From Blautia sp. BIOML-A1 (GTDB lineage: Bacteria; Bacillota; Clostridia; Lachnospirales; Lachnospiraceae), in NCBI RefSeq assembly GCF_009883055.1, contig NZ_WWVR01000003.1, forward strand, positions 1 to 64,000: 64,000 nt of DNA, in the 5' to 3' direction. A program made the translations under genes and the position numbers. Below the pieces are notes generated by a model. It was not told the origin of the DNA. It worked only from the letters and a program-made list of their open reading frames with translations, and did not search any database. This document shows positions 16,061 to 24,840 of the stretch, one piece after another; position 1 is the stretch's first letter, and every line of letters starts with the position of its first letter.

Positions 16061-17344
16061 TTATTTTACAGGCAGAGTTACCAGATTTTTCTCTACCAGT
16101 TTCTGAAGCGACATCAGAACACCCAGTTTGGCATGCTCAAAGGTAAGTCCGCCCTGGAAATAAACTGCATATGGCGGTTTTACCGGACCATCTGCGGAAA
16201 GCTCAATGGAAGAGCCCTGCACGAAGGCACCCGCTGCCATGATGACCTGGCTGTCATATCCCGGCATATCCCACGGTTCCGGATCCACATAGCTGTCAAC
16301 CGGCGCTGCTGCCTGGATTCCCTTACAGAATGCGATCAGTGCTTCCGGGGAACCAAGTGTAACTGCCTGAATGATATCCTGCCGTGGCTCGCTTCCGTTT
16401 GGAACAACCGGAAAACCAAGCTTCTCATAGATGTTCGCTGCAAAAACAGCACCCTTTAAGGCTCCCTTGGTCACCATCGGAGCAAGGAAAAAGCCCTGGT
16501 AGAAAGAACGGTTTACACCAAGAGAAGCACCTACTTCCATCCCAAGACCAGGACAGGTCATACGGGCTGCCGCATTTTCCACACATTCTTTTGTTCCTGC
16601 GATATAGCCTCCGATCGGTGCCAGTCCGCCGCCCGGATTCTTGATAAGAGAACCTACGATCATATCTGCTCCGACATCACTTGGCTCCACTGTATCGACA
16701 AATTCACCGTAGCAGTTGTCCACCATACAGATGACATCCGGTTTGATTCCCTTTACGAATGCGATCAGTTCTCCGATCTGCTTTACAGAATAGGAAGGTC
16801 TTGTCTGATATCCCTTGGAACGCTGAATTTCCACAAGACGTGTTTTTTCATTGATCGCAGTGCGGATCGCATCGTAATCAAAGGTTCCGTCTTCTTTTAA
16901 ATCTACCTGTTTATAGGTAACACCATATTCTGCAAGAGAGCCTCTGGACGGGCGGATACCGATCACTTCCTCCAGGGTATCATAAGGTTTTCCTGCCGGT
17001 GCCAGGATTTCATCGCCTGGGCGCAGATTTCCAAACAATGCGATCGCAAGTGCGTGAGTCCCGCAGGTAATCTGTGAACGGATCAGGCAGGCTTCCGTAT
17101 GGAACGTATCTGCATACACTTTTTCCAGAGTGTCACGACCGAAATCATCATAGCCATACCCTGAAGAAGACTGAAAGCAGTCTGCACTGACTTTGTTTTT
17201 CTGCATTGCCAGAAGTACCTTCATCTGATTGTATTCTGCAATCTCATCAAATTTCTGAAAACGTTCCTTTAAAGATGCTTCAATCTCTTTTCCAAAATCG
17301 TAGACTTCAGAAGAAATCCCAAGCTGTTCATACATTTCTTTCAT
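16061..17344 (-). CDS. methionine gamma-lyase family PLP protein (aluminium resistance/YnbB-like)
   Basis: A 427-residue fold-type I PLP enzyme. The catalytic-lysine segment is GSLIKNPGGGLAPIGGYIAG. The family is annotated variously as aluminium resistance protein or methionine gamma-lyase family, and its true substrate is not firmly known. The gene lies 21 nt downstream of miaA, a conserved placement in Clostridia, and 36 nt upstream of the HI0933-family gene. Confidence 0.9.
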   Translation of the reverse strand: MKEMYEQLGISSEVYDFGKEIEASLKERFQKFDEIAEYNQMKVLLAMQKNKVSADCFQSSSGYGYDDFGRDTLEKVYADTFHTEACLIRSQITCGTHALAIALFGNLRPGDEILAPAGKPYDTLEEVIGIRPSRGSLAEYGVTYKQVDLKEDGTFDYDAIRTAINEKTRLVEIQRSKGYQTRPSYSVKQIGELIAFVKGIKPDVICMVDNCYGEFVDTVEPSDVGADMIVGSLIKNPGGGLAPIGGYIAGTKECVENAAARMTCPGLGMEVGASLGVNRSFYQGFFLAPMVTKGALKGAVFAANIYEKLGFPVVPNGSEPRQDIIQAVTLGSPEALIAFCKGIQAAAPVDSYVDPEPWDMPGYDSQVIMAAGAFVQGSSIELSADGPVKPPYAVYFQGGLTFEHAKLGVLMSLQKLVEKNLVTLPVK

Positions 17345-17365
17345 TTCTTATCTGTTCCTCTCTCG

Positions 17366-18319
17366 TTAATTTCTTTCAAGAATACCTCGTTCACTGAGTA
17401 TATTCATCATATATTCCAGTATTTCACTCTCATTCCAGTGAAATGCTTCTTTATCCAGCCAGATCACGTCCTGTTCTCTTCTGAACCAGGTCAGCTGGCG
17501 CTTTGCAAAATGCCTTGTGTCCCTTTTAAGGATGCGGATTGCCTCTTCAAGAGGATATTCTCCGTCCAGACAGGCCAGGATCTCCTTGTATCCAAGTCCC
17601 TGCATGGATACCATTTCCCGATGACATCCACGTTCTTTTAACGCTTTGACTTCCTCAAGAAGTCCCTCCTCCATCATCTTATCTACACGTTGATCGATGC
17701 GTTCATACAAAATCTCTCTCGGTGCGTTCAGGACAAAATATGCCAGATTGTACGGGGAAACCTGCTGCTTTTGTTCGTCGTTATGCTCTGAGATCGGTGT
17801 TTTATTCTGATGATAGAATTCCAGGGCACGGATCACACGCTTCACATTGTTGGCATGAATATTCTGTGCACTCTTGGGATCCACTTCCTTGAGTTTCTCA
17901 TGAAGATATTCTGCCCCTTTTTCTCTGGCGAGGCCTTCCAGCTCCTCCCGATAGGAGGTTTCCTGTTCTGCCTGGGTAAAATCAATATCCCTGGTAACTG
18001 CCTGAATATAAAATCCTGTTCCTCCTACCAGGATCGGTATTTTTCCCTTTGCATAGATCTCTTTCATGGCAGCTTTGGCCATTTCCTGAAATTTCACAAT
18101 ATGAAACTCATCCTCTGGCTCCAGCACATCTACCAGATAGTGCGTGACACCCTGCATTTCCTCTCTGCGGATCTTGGCGGAACCGATGTCCATTCCTTTA
18201 TAAACCTGCATGGAGTCTGCAGAGATGATCTCTCCGTTTACTGCCTTCGCCAGCGAGATCGAAAGACTTGTTTTTCCTACTGCGGTTGGCCCCGTCAGTA
18301 CGATCAGTGGCTTTTTCAT
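17366..18319 (-). CDS. miaA: tRNA dimethylallyltransferase MiaA
   Basis: A 317-residue enzyme that transfers a dimethylallyl group to A37 of tRNAs reading UNN codons. The P-loop GPTAVGKTSLS, the DSMQVYKGMDIGSAK motif and the LVGGTGFYIQAV segment are all present. It starts 9 nt after mutL and is part of the mutS-mutL-miaA operon. Confidence 0.96.
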   Translation of the reverse strand: MKKPLIVLTGPTAVGKTSLSISLAKAVNGEIISADSMQVYKGMDIGSAKIRREEMQGVTHYLVDVLEPEDEFHIVKFQEMAKAAMKEIYAKGKIPILVGGTGFYIQAVTRDIDFTQAEQETSYREELEGLAREKGAEYLHEKLKEVDPKSAQNIHANNVKRVIRALEFYHQNKTPISEHNDEQKQQVSPYNLAYFVLNAPREILYERIDQRVDKMMEEGLLEEVKALKERGCHREMVSMQGLGYKEILACLDGEYPLEEAIRILKRDTRHFAKRQLTWFRREQDVIWLDKEAFHWNESEILEYMMNILSERGILERN

Positions 18320-18328
18320 AAAACACTC

Positions 18329-20383
18329 CTATACGATTCGTTTAAATTTCTTTTCCATTTCTGTCTTTGTCATGGAAATGATCGTTGGTCTTCCATGCGG
18401 ACAGTGATATGGATTTTCCAGTGTCATAAGTTCATCCAGAAGCTTCTCTGCTTCCTCCATAGATAAGCGGTTATTACCCTTGACTGCTGCCTTACAGGCC
18501 ATCGTTGCCAGCCTTGAAGCAAAAATATCCAGAGTATCCTTACTGTGATCGCTCTCCAGCTTATCCAGCATCTCAAGGAAAAGTTCCTCCTCCGTCAGTC
18601 CATACAGATTAGACGGCACTGCACTGATACAGTACTCACGTCCTCCAAAATGCTCGATCTCAAAGCCAAACTTCTCAAAATAATCTCTGTTTGCATTCAG
18701 GACTTCCTCCTCCTGCATGTTCAGGGAGACAATAAGTGGCGGTGTCAGATACTGAGAATCTATGGAATGCTCCCGGAACTTTCTGACCAGACGCTCATAG
18801 TAGATTTTTTCATGCGCAGCATGCTGATCGATGATATAAAATTTATCCTCAAACTGTGCCAGCCAGTAGGTGTCAAACACCTGACCGATCATGCGGATGC
18901 GGCTTCTGGACTGCGGAGAGAGTAACTTCTCCTCAAAAAGCTCCAGCTGCTTAGGTTCCGGTTCATTTACTTTTTGTTCTGCCTCTTTCGGCTTTCCTTC
19001 TTTTACTTCTGACTGTATTGTTTCCGGCCGTTTTGACTCTGACAGTTCCGGTTCCGATCGCCTGAGTTCTGGCTGCTTTTCTTCCGGATTTACTTCTGAT
19101 CTTATTTCCGGCTTTTCTTCCGGTTCTTTTTCCGGCTTGGAAGGCAGTACGGCTGCCTGTCGGCTCTTTGCTTCATCCAGTTCCTGATTTTTCTTGAGAG
19201 TTCCCTCAAAAAAAGTTTCCTCCAGAGGCGTAAATACCGGACTTTCGCGAACCAGAGAGTGTGTCGCAGAAGCTTTGTAAAACTGCTCTCTTCGTTTCTG
19301 TTCGAACGGTTCCGGCACTGCAGCGGATTTTACAGTTTCTTTCGCCTCTTTCTTCACAGGTTCATCTGTGCCGAGTGTCACCTTCGGAATCATTTCCCGT
19401 CTGGTCAGGGCGGTATGGACGGTATCATAGACAGCATCATAGACCTCCTGTTCTCTGGCAAAACGCACTTCCCTCTTGGCAGGATGAACATTGACGTCCA
19501 GGTCATTTCCTTCCATTTCCATCCGAAGAGAGACAAACGGGAATTTATGCTGCATCAGAAATCCTTTGTAGGCATTCTCGATTGCCTTTGTGATGATGTT
19601 GTTTTTGACATAACGGCCATTGATATAATAATTCTCAAATGAGCGGTTTCCGCGGGCGATCTCCGGTTTACCGACGAATCCGGTGATCTTCATAAAAGAA
19701 TTTTCCCATTCCACCTCCAGAAGTGCCTTTGCAATATCTCTTCCGTACACGCTGTAGATCACATCACGGACACTGTAGTTCCCAGAGGTATGCAGCTTCA
19801 CCTGTTTGTTCTGAATATATTTAAAGGAAATTTCCGGATGTGAAAGTGCCAGCTGCTCCATCAGGGTGTGGATATAGTTTGCCTCCGTACTATCCGATTT
19901 CAGAAATTTACTCCGGGCCGGTGTGTTATAAAAGAGATTCCTTACCAGAAAAGTCGTTCCTTCCGGTGCTCCCAGTTCCTCCAGCGAATGCTCCATTCCA
20001 CCCTCTATCACATAGCGGTTTCCACTGATGGCAGACGGTGTCTTGGTAATCAGTTCCACCTGGGAGACTGCCGCAATACTGGAAAGTGCCTCGCCACGAA
20101 ATCCCAGCGATGCTATGTGCTCCAGATCTTCCACCTTCTCAATCTTGCTGGTGGCATGACGGAGAAAGGCCAGCGGGATCTGCTCTTCTTCCATACCGGA
20201 TCCATTGTCTGTAATGCGGATCAGTTTTTTGCCGCCGTCCGTGATCTCTACGGTAACAGCCGTCGCTCCGGCATCGATCGCATTTTCTACCAGTTCCTTC
20301 ACAACAGAAGAGGGACGCTCTACCACTTCACCGGCTGCGATCTTGTCAATTGTATTCTGGTCCAAAACTGCTATTTTTCTCAA
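18329..20383 (-). CDS. mutL: DNA mismatch repair protein MutL
   Basis: A 684-residue MutL. N-terminal GHKL ATPase motifs are ELVENAIDAGAT, DNGSGM and GFRGEALSSI. A charged, Glu/Pro/Lys-rich linker of about 120 residues joins it to the dimerisation domain. The C-terminal domain has DQHAAHEKIYYE (the DQHA-x2-E-x4-E endonuclease motif), ACKAAVKG and CPHGRP, so it is a nicking MutL typical of bacteria without MutH. It follows mutS by 30 nt. Confidence 0.96.
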   Translation of the reverse strand: MRKIAVLDQNTIDKIAAGEVVERPSSVVKELVENAIDAGATAVTVEITDGGKKLIRITDNGSGMEEEQIPLAFLRHATSKIEKVEDLEHIASLGFRGEALSSIAAVSQVELITKTPSAISGNRYVIEGGMEHSLEELGAPEGTTFLVRNLFYNTPARSKFLKSDSTEANYIHTLMEQLALSHPEISFKYIQNKQVKLHTSGNYSVRDVIYSVYGRDIAKALLEVEWENSFMKITGFVGKPEIARGNRSFENYYINGRYVKNNIITKAIENAYKGFLMQHKFPFVSLRMEMEGNDLDVNVHPAKREVRFAREQEVYDAVYDTVHTALTRREMIPKVTLGTDEPVKKEAKETVKSAAVPEPFEQKRREQFYKASATHSLVRESPVFTPLEETFFEGTLKKNQELDEAKSRQAAVLPSKPEKEPEEKPEIRSEVNPEEKQPELRRSEPELSESKRPETIQSEVKEGKPKEAEQKVNEPEPKQLELFEEKLLSPQSRSRIRMIGQVFDTYWLAQFEDKFYIIDQHAAHEKIYYERLVRKFREHSIDSQYLTPPLIVSLNMQEEEVLNANRDYFEKFGFEIEHFGGREYCISAVPSNLYGLTEEELFLEMLDKLESDHSKDTLDIFASRLATMACKAAVKGNNRLSMEEAEKLLDELMTLENPYHCPHGRPTIISMTKTEMEKKFKRIV

Positions 20384-20413
20384 GGCTGCCTCCTCATTCC
20401 ATGGTACGCTCTT

Positions 20414-23158
20414 TTACCAGCGGTTTTTGATCTTGTTCTGTAGATTATACAAAATGTTCATGGCCTCCATAGGCGTCAGATTCGTCATATCCAGCTCCTT
20501 GATCTCCTGTACGATATCATTATCCTGAACGGTATCAAAAAGAGACATCTGTGCCATATCGACCTGATCATAGACAATTTTCTGTTTCTTCTTCGGAGCA
20601 GTCAGATCCTTGACTGCTGCCGTGATATCGGCATCGCTTAATTCCTCTACAAGCTCCTTCGCACGGTTGATAACAGAATCCGGAACACCGGCAAGCTTTG
20701 CCACCTGAATACCGTAGCTCTTATCGGCACCGCCTTTGACGATCTTACGAAGGAATACGATGTCGTCCCCTTTTTCCTTGACGGCAATACAGTAGTTATT
20801 AACTCCCGGTATCTTTCCCTCCAGCTCTGTCAGCTCATGATAATGGGTCGCAAACAACGTCTTGGCTCCGCAGAGTCTGGTGTTGCTGATGTGTTCGATC
20901 ACCGCCCAGGCGATCGCCAGACCGTCAAAGGTACTGGTTCCGCGACCGATCTCATCAAGGATCAGAAGACTCTTTGAGGTCGCGTTGCGCAGAATATTTG
21001 CAACCTCCGTCATTTCCACCATAAAGGTACTCTGTCCGCTTGCCAGATCATCGGAAGCGCCGACTCTCGTAAAAATACGGTCCACAATGCCAATGTTCGC
21101 TTTCTCTGCCGGAACAAAGCTTCCAATCTGTGCCATCAGTACGATCAGAGCTGTCTGGCGCATATAGGTGGATTTACCTGCCATGTTTGGTCCGGTGATG
21201 ATGGAAACTCTTTTTTTCTGATTATCCAGGTATGTATCATTTGAAATGAACATATCGTTTTCGATCATCTGCTCTACGACCGGATGACGTCCTCCCTTGA
21301 TATCAAGGACACCGGTTTCATTGATCTTCGGTCTGACAAAATTATTCTTTTCCGCAACAAGGGCAAGAGAGGCAAAAACATCCAGTGCAGCTACTGCCTT
21401 GGCAGTCTTCTGAATGCGCAGGACCTCCTGTCCGACTTTATCACGGACATCCGCAAACAATTCATACTCCAGTGCATACAGACGGTCTTCTGCACCAAGG
21501 ATCAGATCCTCCAGTTCTTTGAGTTCCTGTGTGATATAGCGCTCTGCATTGGTCAGTGTCTGTTTTCGCACATAATTATCCGGCACCTGATCCTTGAAGG
21601 AATTTGTAACCTCCAGGGAATATCCGAATACACGGCTGTATTTGATCTTAAGAGATTTGATCCCGGTACGTTCCTTCTCACGGGCTTCCAGCTCTGCCAG
21701 CCACTTCTTGCCGTCTGTTCTGGAGCGGCGGTATTTGTCAACATCTGCATGATATCCTTCACGGATAATGCCTCCGTCTTTCTGTGCCAGCGGCGGTTCA
21801 TCTACGATCGCACGCCGGATCAGATCTGTGACGTCCTCAAGAGGATCCATATCCTCATAGATCTTCTGCAGGATCGGTGCCTTAAACTCACCCAGAATCT
21901 GACGGATGAACGGGATCATTGCCAGAGAAGAAGCAAATGCAACCATATCTCTCGGATTTGCGGACTGATAGCTGATCCGGCTGATCAGTCTCTCCAGATC
22001 GTAGATAGGATTGAGATATTCACGGATCTCGTCACGGAGCATCGGCTTCTGTGTCAGTTCCTCTACCGCCGTCAGTCTCTCCCGGATCTCTGTGGCATCG
22101 ATCAGCGGCTGCTCCACATAGCCTCTTAAAGTTCTGGCTCCCATGGCAGTTCTGGTCTTATCCAGAACCCAGAGAAGAGAACCTCGCTTCTGTTTTTCAC
22201 GAAGAGTTTCTACCAGTTCCAGATTTCTTCTGCTCGAACTGTCGATCAGCATAAATTTGTCGGCAGAATATGGTCGGATCGATGCCATATGGGAAAGTGC
22301 GGTCTTCTGTGTCTCATTCAGATACTGAAAAAGTGCTCCTGCTGCTATCACACCGCTGTCATAATCCTGAATACCAAGCCCTTCCAGCGTATTTACATGA
22401 AAATGCTCCTTCAGTGTACGCTGACAGAGACTGTCATCAAAATACCAGTTATCCAGTGGAAAGATGCAGATACGAAGGCGGTCCTTCAGATCATCGGTAT
22501 CAATTCCGCTCATAAAAAAAGCGTCATTGCAGATGATTTCCGCAGGGACGAATTTGTTGATCTCATCCAGAAGCTTCTGAGGTTTGTCAACTTCTGTAAG
22601 AAAACAGTCACCTGTTGTGATATCTGCGATGGCACAGCCAAAATGATCTTCCATTGATACAATAGACATCAGATAATTATTCTTGGACTCATCCAGAGAA
22701 GTCGCATCTAGCGTTGTTCCGGGTGTGACAACACGGATCACTTCCCTCTTGACCAGCCCTTTGGCTTTCTTCGGATCCTCCACCTGCTCGCAGATTGCTA
22801 CTTTGTGTCCTCTTTCAATCAGGCGTTTGATATAGGTCTCCGCCGCATGAAACGGAATCCCGCACATCGGTGCACGCTCTTCAAGGCCGCAGTCCTTGCC
22901 TGTCAGTGTCAGTTCCAGTTCTTTGGATACAAGCAGTGCATCATCAAAAAACATCTCATAAAAATCGCCCAGGCGGTAAAATAAAATACAGTCTTTATAA
23001 GTTTCCTTGGTCTTGCAGTATTCCTGCATCATCGGAGATAATACACTAATATTCTCCGGAAACCCAGTGTTTATGCGGCTTTTAGAAGTCCCAAATGTTG
23101 ATTTGACCACATTATTACGATAGTTTTTTCCCTCGTTAGTGTTTTTGTCTATACTCAA
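20414..23158 (-). CDS. mutS: DNA mismatch recognition ATPase MutS, with extended N-terminus
   Basis: A 914-residue MutS. Domains in order: mismatch-binding domain with FYRLGDFYEMFFDDA, connector, lever/clamp, and ATPase with GPNMAGKST, DEIGRGTSTFDG and a FATHYHEL switch, then a helix-turn-helix tail. Normal MutS proteins begin a few residues before the SPMMQEY segment; here about 40 residues precede it, beginning at a TTG codon (23158) with AGAGAGG upstream. There is no well-placed ATG closer to the domain with its own ribosome binding site. Only 42 nt separate it from the stop of the integrase gene, with no terminator and no convincing promoter in between. The extension may derive from insertion of the adjacent element (inference). 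Confidence 0.95.
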   Translation of the reverse strand: MSIDKNTNEGKNYRNNVVKSTFGTSKSRINTGFPENISVLSPMMQEYCKTKETYKDCILFYRLGDFYEMFFDDALLVSKELELTLTGKDCGLEERAPMCGIPFHAAETYIKRLIERGHKVAICEQVEDPKKAKGLVKREVIRVVTPGTTLDATSLDESKNNYLMSIVSMEDHFGCAIADITTGDCFLTEVDKPQKLLDEINKFVPAEIICNDAFFMSGIDTDDLKDRLRICIFPLDNWYFDDSLCQRTLKEHFHVNTLEGLGIQDYDSGVIAAGALFQYLNETQKTALSHMASIRPYSADKFMLIDSSSRRNLELVETLREKQKRGSLLWVLDKTRTAMGARTLRGYVEQPLIDATEIRERLTAVEELTQKPMLRDEIREYLNPIYDLERLISRISYQSANPRDMVAFASSLAMIPFIRQILGEFKAPILQKIYEDMDPLEDVTDLIRRAIVDEPPLAQKDGGIIREGYHADVDKYRRSRTDGKKWLAELEAREKERTGIKSLKIKYSRVFGYSLEVTNSFKDQVPDNYVRKQTLTNAERYITQELKELEDLILGAEDRLYALEYELFADVRDKVGQEVLRIQKTAKAVAALDVFASLALVAEKNNFVRPKINETGVLDIKGGRHPVVEQMIENDMFISNDTYLDNQKKRVSIITGPNMAGKSTYMRQTALIVLMAQIGSFVPAEKANIGIVDRIFTRVGASDDLASGQSTFMVEMTEVANILRNATSKSLLILDEIGRGTSTFDGLAIAWAVIEHISNTRLCGAKTLFATHYHELTELEGKIPGVNNYCIAVKEKGDDIVFLRKIVKGGADKSYGIQVAKLAGVPDSVINRAKELVEELSDADITAAVKDLTAPKKKQKIVYDQVDMAQMSLFDTVQDNDIVQEIKELDMTNLTPMEAMNILYNLQNKIKNRW

Positions 23159-23200
23159 GTATTTAAACCTCTCTTTAAAATTTTATCTCCATTTGCAAAA

Positions 23201-24478
23201 TCAGGTTTCTGTTCCGTATTTTTGAATATACAGTTCGTATTCGTCATCTATATGTTCTTCTTCAATGTGTGTATAATAATTAGTCATTTTTTCATCAGAG
23301 TGTCCAGCTATTTTCTTTACTGTAGCGGCATCCATTCCCGATTGAATGCATCTTGTTACAAAAGTATGACGGAAAATATGAGGATGAACATCCATTAAAT
23401 TCGGATCTCTGTTCTCTTTTTCTGCCAGAGCAATTTCATGTTTATTAACAATCCCAACAATCCGCCTGCATTCTGTTTGAGCTGATGATGGAAGATAACT
23501 TCTTCCTGAAGATGTTGTAAAAATCAGACCGGGATATTTTTTTAAAAGTATATTTGGTTTTCCCCAGTTTTTCCCCAGTTTTTCTTTATCACGATCCTGT
23601 TTTTCCTTCCAGCTCATAAAAGCAGCAATCACTGCATCCGTTAATGGAACCTTTCTATTGCTGGCACTTTTCTTTGGTGTTGTAATCTGAATAGTAGAAT
23701 ACCTTTCAGGAAGTTCATTTCCTTTCGAATCATAATATTTTGTAACTCTGTTTAAGGTTTTATATACACGAAGCTTTTCATGCTTAAAGTCAAGATCACA
23801 CCATTCTAGGGCAAGTGCTTCCCCTATACGTAATCCTGTATGAAGAAGAATAAAAAAGAGTTCATAATACCGGGTATTCTTGCAGCTCTCAAGGAAACGA
23901 TGAGTGTCATATATACTAAGACATTTTTCATCTTCTTGTTCCTGCATTATCTTCTCATCAGGTATTTCACCCGGTTCTTCTTTAGGCAGTTTAATATCGG
24001 CTACGGGATCTATGGGTATCATTTTTCCACTATATGCCTTTTTGAAAAGCTGACGGACTACACTTAATGATTGTATTACCGTTGTACGTGCATATCCTTC
24101 TTCTTCGAGTCCCTTTATCATGTCAAGAATATGTGTCGGACGGACCTCTATTAACCTCATGTAACCAATATATTCTCTTACTCGCTCAAAACCATTTACA
24201 TAGTTACTTAAAGTGGTTGCTTTAACAGAATGCACCACATAAATAAGCATCCATTTTTCATACCACTTTGAAACAGAAATTCTAGGATCATATCCTGCAA
24301 TTCCGGGGGAAACATTAGCAAGGTAGGCATTTCTTTCTTTTTTTAGATGTTGTAAATTTGTACCATAAATTGAAAACGTTTTTCCTGTACCGCGAACGAA
24401 AATTCTGGCCTCATATCGTCCATCTTTTCTTTGATATAATCCTTTTCCTAATTCTTTACCCTTTAAGTTTTTGCCCAT
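23201..24478 (-). CDS. int: tyrosine recombinase (integrase) of the accessory element
   Basis: A 425-residue Tn916/ICE-type integrase. The start is the ATG at 24478 (MGKNLKGKELGKGLYQRKDG), 9-12 nt after AAGGATGG. It has an N-terminal Arm-binding region, a SAM-like core-binding domain (about 65-150) and the catalytic domain with R217 (HTGLRIGE), H367 and R370 (HIFRH), H393 (AGHSD) and the nucleophile Tyr 402 (YYTH). All catalytic residues are intact, so it is probably active. It should catalyse integration and, with the small excisionase upstream, excision. Its 3' end points at mutS, so the attachment site is expected within or next to the mutS 5' end. Confidence 0.93.
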   Translation of the reverse strand: MGKNLKGKELGKGLYQRKDGRYEARIFVRGTGKTFSIYGTNLQHLKKERNAYLANVSPGIAGYDPRISVSKWYEKWMLIYVVHSVKATTLSNYVNGFERVREYIGYMRLIEVRPTHILDMIKGLEEEGYARTTVIQSLSVVRQLFKKAYSGKMIPIDPVADIKLPKEEPGEIPDEKIMQEQEDEKCLSIYDTHRFLESCKNTRYYELFFILLHTGLRIGEALALEWCDLDFKHEKLRVYKTLNRVTKYYDSKGNELPERYSTIQITTPKKSASNRKVPLTDAVIAAFMSWKEKQDRDKEKLGKNWGKPNILLKKYPGLIFTTSSGRSYLPSSAQTECRRIVGIVNKHEIALAEKENRDPNLMDVHPHIFRHTFVTRCIQSGMDAATVKKIAGHSDEKMTNYYTHIEEEHIDDEYELYIQKYGTET

Positions 24479-24548
24479 AACACCACCATCCTTTCTGATG
24501 ATAATGCATGGCACTGGATATATATTTTAGCACAACAAAAAAAAGCTT

Positions 24549-24746
24549 TCAAGACTGCCGATCTATCCATTTTTGAAATTTTTTCTTATCAATCAGTGTT
24601 CTGCGCCCAATCCGTACCATGAAACAGTTTTCATTCATCAATGATCTCATTGTTTTCTCAGAAAGTCCTGTAAGCTCACAGGCTTCTTTAACGGATATAA
24701 GAATTTTATCGTTGTTTGCTTCCGGCTGTGTTTTTTTTCGCAACAT
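24549..24746 (-). CDS. xis: excisionase-like small winged-helix protein
   Basis: A 65-residue MerR/excisionase-type DNA-binding protein: SVKEACELTGLSEKTMRSLM forms a helix-turn-helix, followed by the wing VRIGRRTLIDKKKFQKWID. It has the length and pattern of Tn916 Xis and lies directly upstream of the integrase. The start at 24746 has no ribosome binding site at normal distance; AGGAGGAA lies 40 nt upstream, separated by a perfect-stem hairpin that would bring it to 7 nt (see the regulatory entry). Confidence 0.87.
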   Translation of the reverse strand: MLRKKTQPEANNDKILISVKEACELTGLSEKTMRSLMNENCFMVRIGRRTLIDKKKFQKWIDRQS

Positions 24747-24794
24747 ATATAACCGGTCAATATCTGCAGGCAGATGATATTGACCGTTCCTCCT
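24747..24794 (-). promoter_or_regulatory. ribosome binding site held behind a hairpin, upstream of xis
   Basis: On the minus strand AGGAGGAA (24787-24794) is followed without gap by an inverted repeat (24777-24786 pairing with 24754-24763, 10 bp, with an inner CTGC/GCAG) and then 7 nt to the ATG. If the stem forms, the site is at ideal distance; if not, it is 40 nt away and useless. A TATAAT at 24799-24804 lies just before it, without a good -35. The palindrome could alternatively be a binding site for Xis, Int or a repressor. Confidence 0.6.
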
Positions 24795-24812
24795 CTCTAT
24801 TATATAAATTCT

Positions 24813-24835
24813 AAAAAAGGCTGCCTGCTGGCCTT
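24813..24835 (-). terminator. short intrinsic terminator after the repeat-protein gene
   Basis: AAGGC (24817-24821) pairs with GCCTT (24831-24835) and is followed on the minus strand by a T run. It is just after the stop codon at 24841. The stem is short, so termination may be partial. Confidence 0.5.
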
Positions 24836-24840
24836 ATAGG

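Noticed and set aside
17810..18466. Plus-strand 218-codon open frame opposite miaA
   Set aside because: It lies entirely antisense to miaA and mutL, has no ribosome binding site and low-complexity Phe/Leu/Cys composition typical of a shadow frame.
21284..22129. Plus-strand 281-codon open frame opposite mutS
   Set aside because: Antisense to the conserved MutS core, no family features; a by-product of the codon use of mutS.
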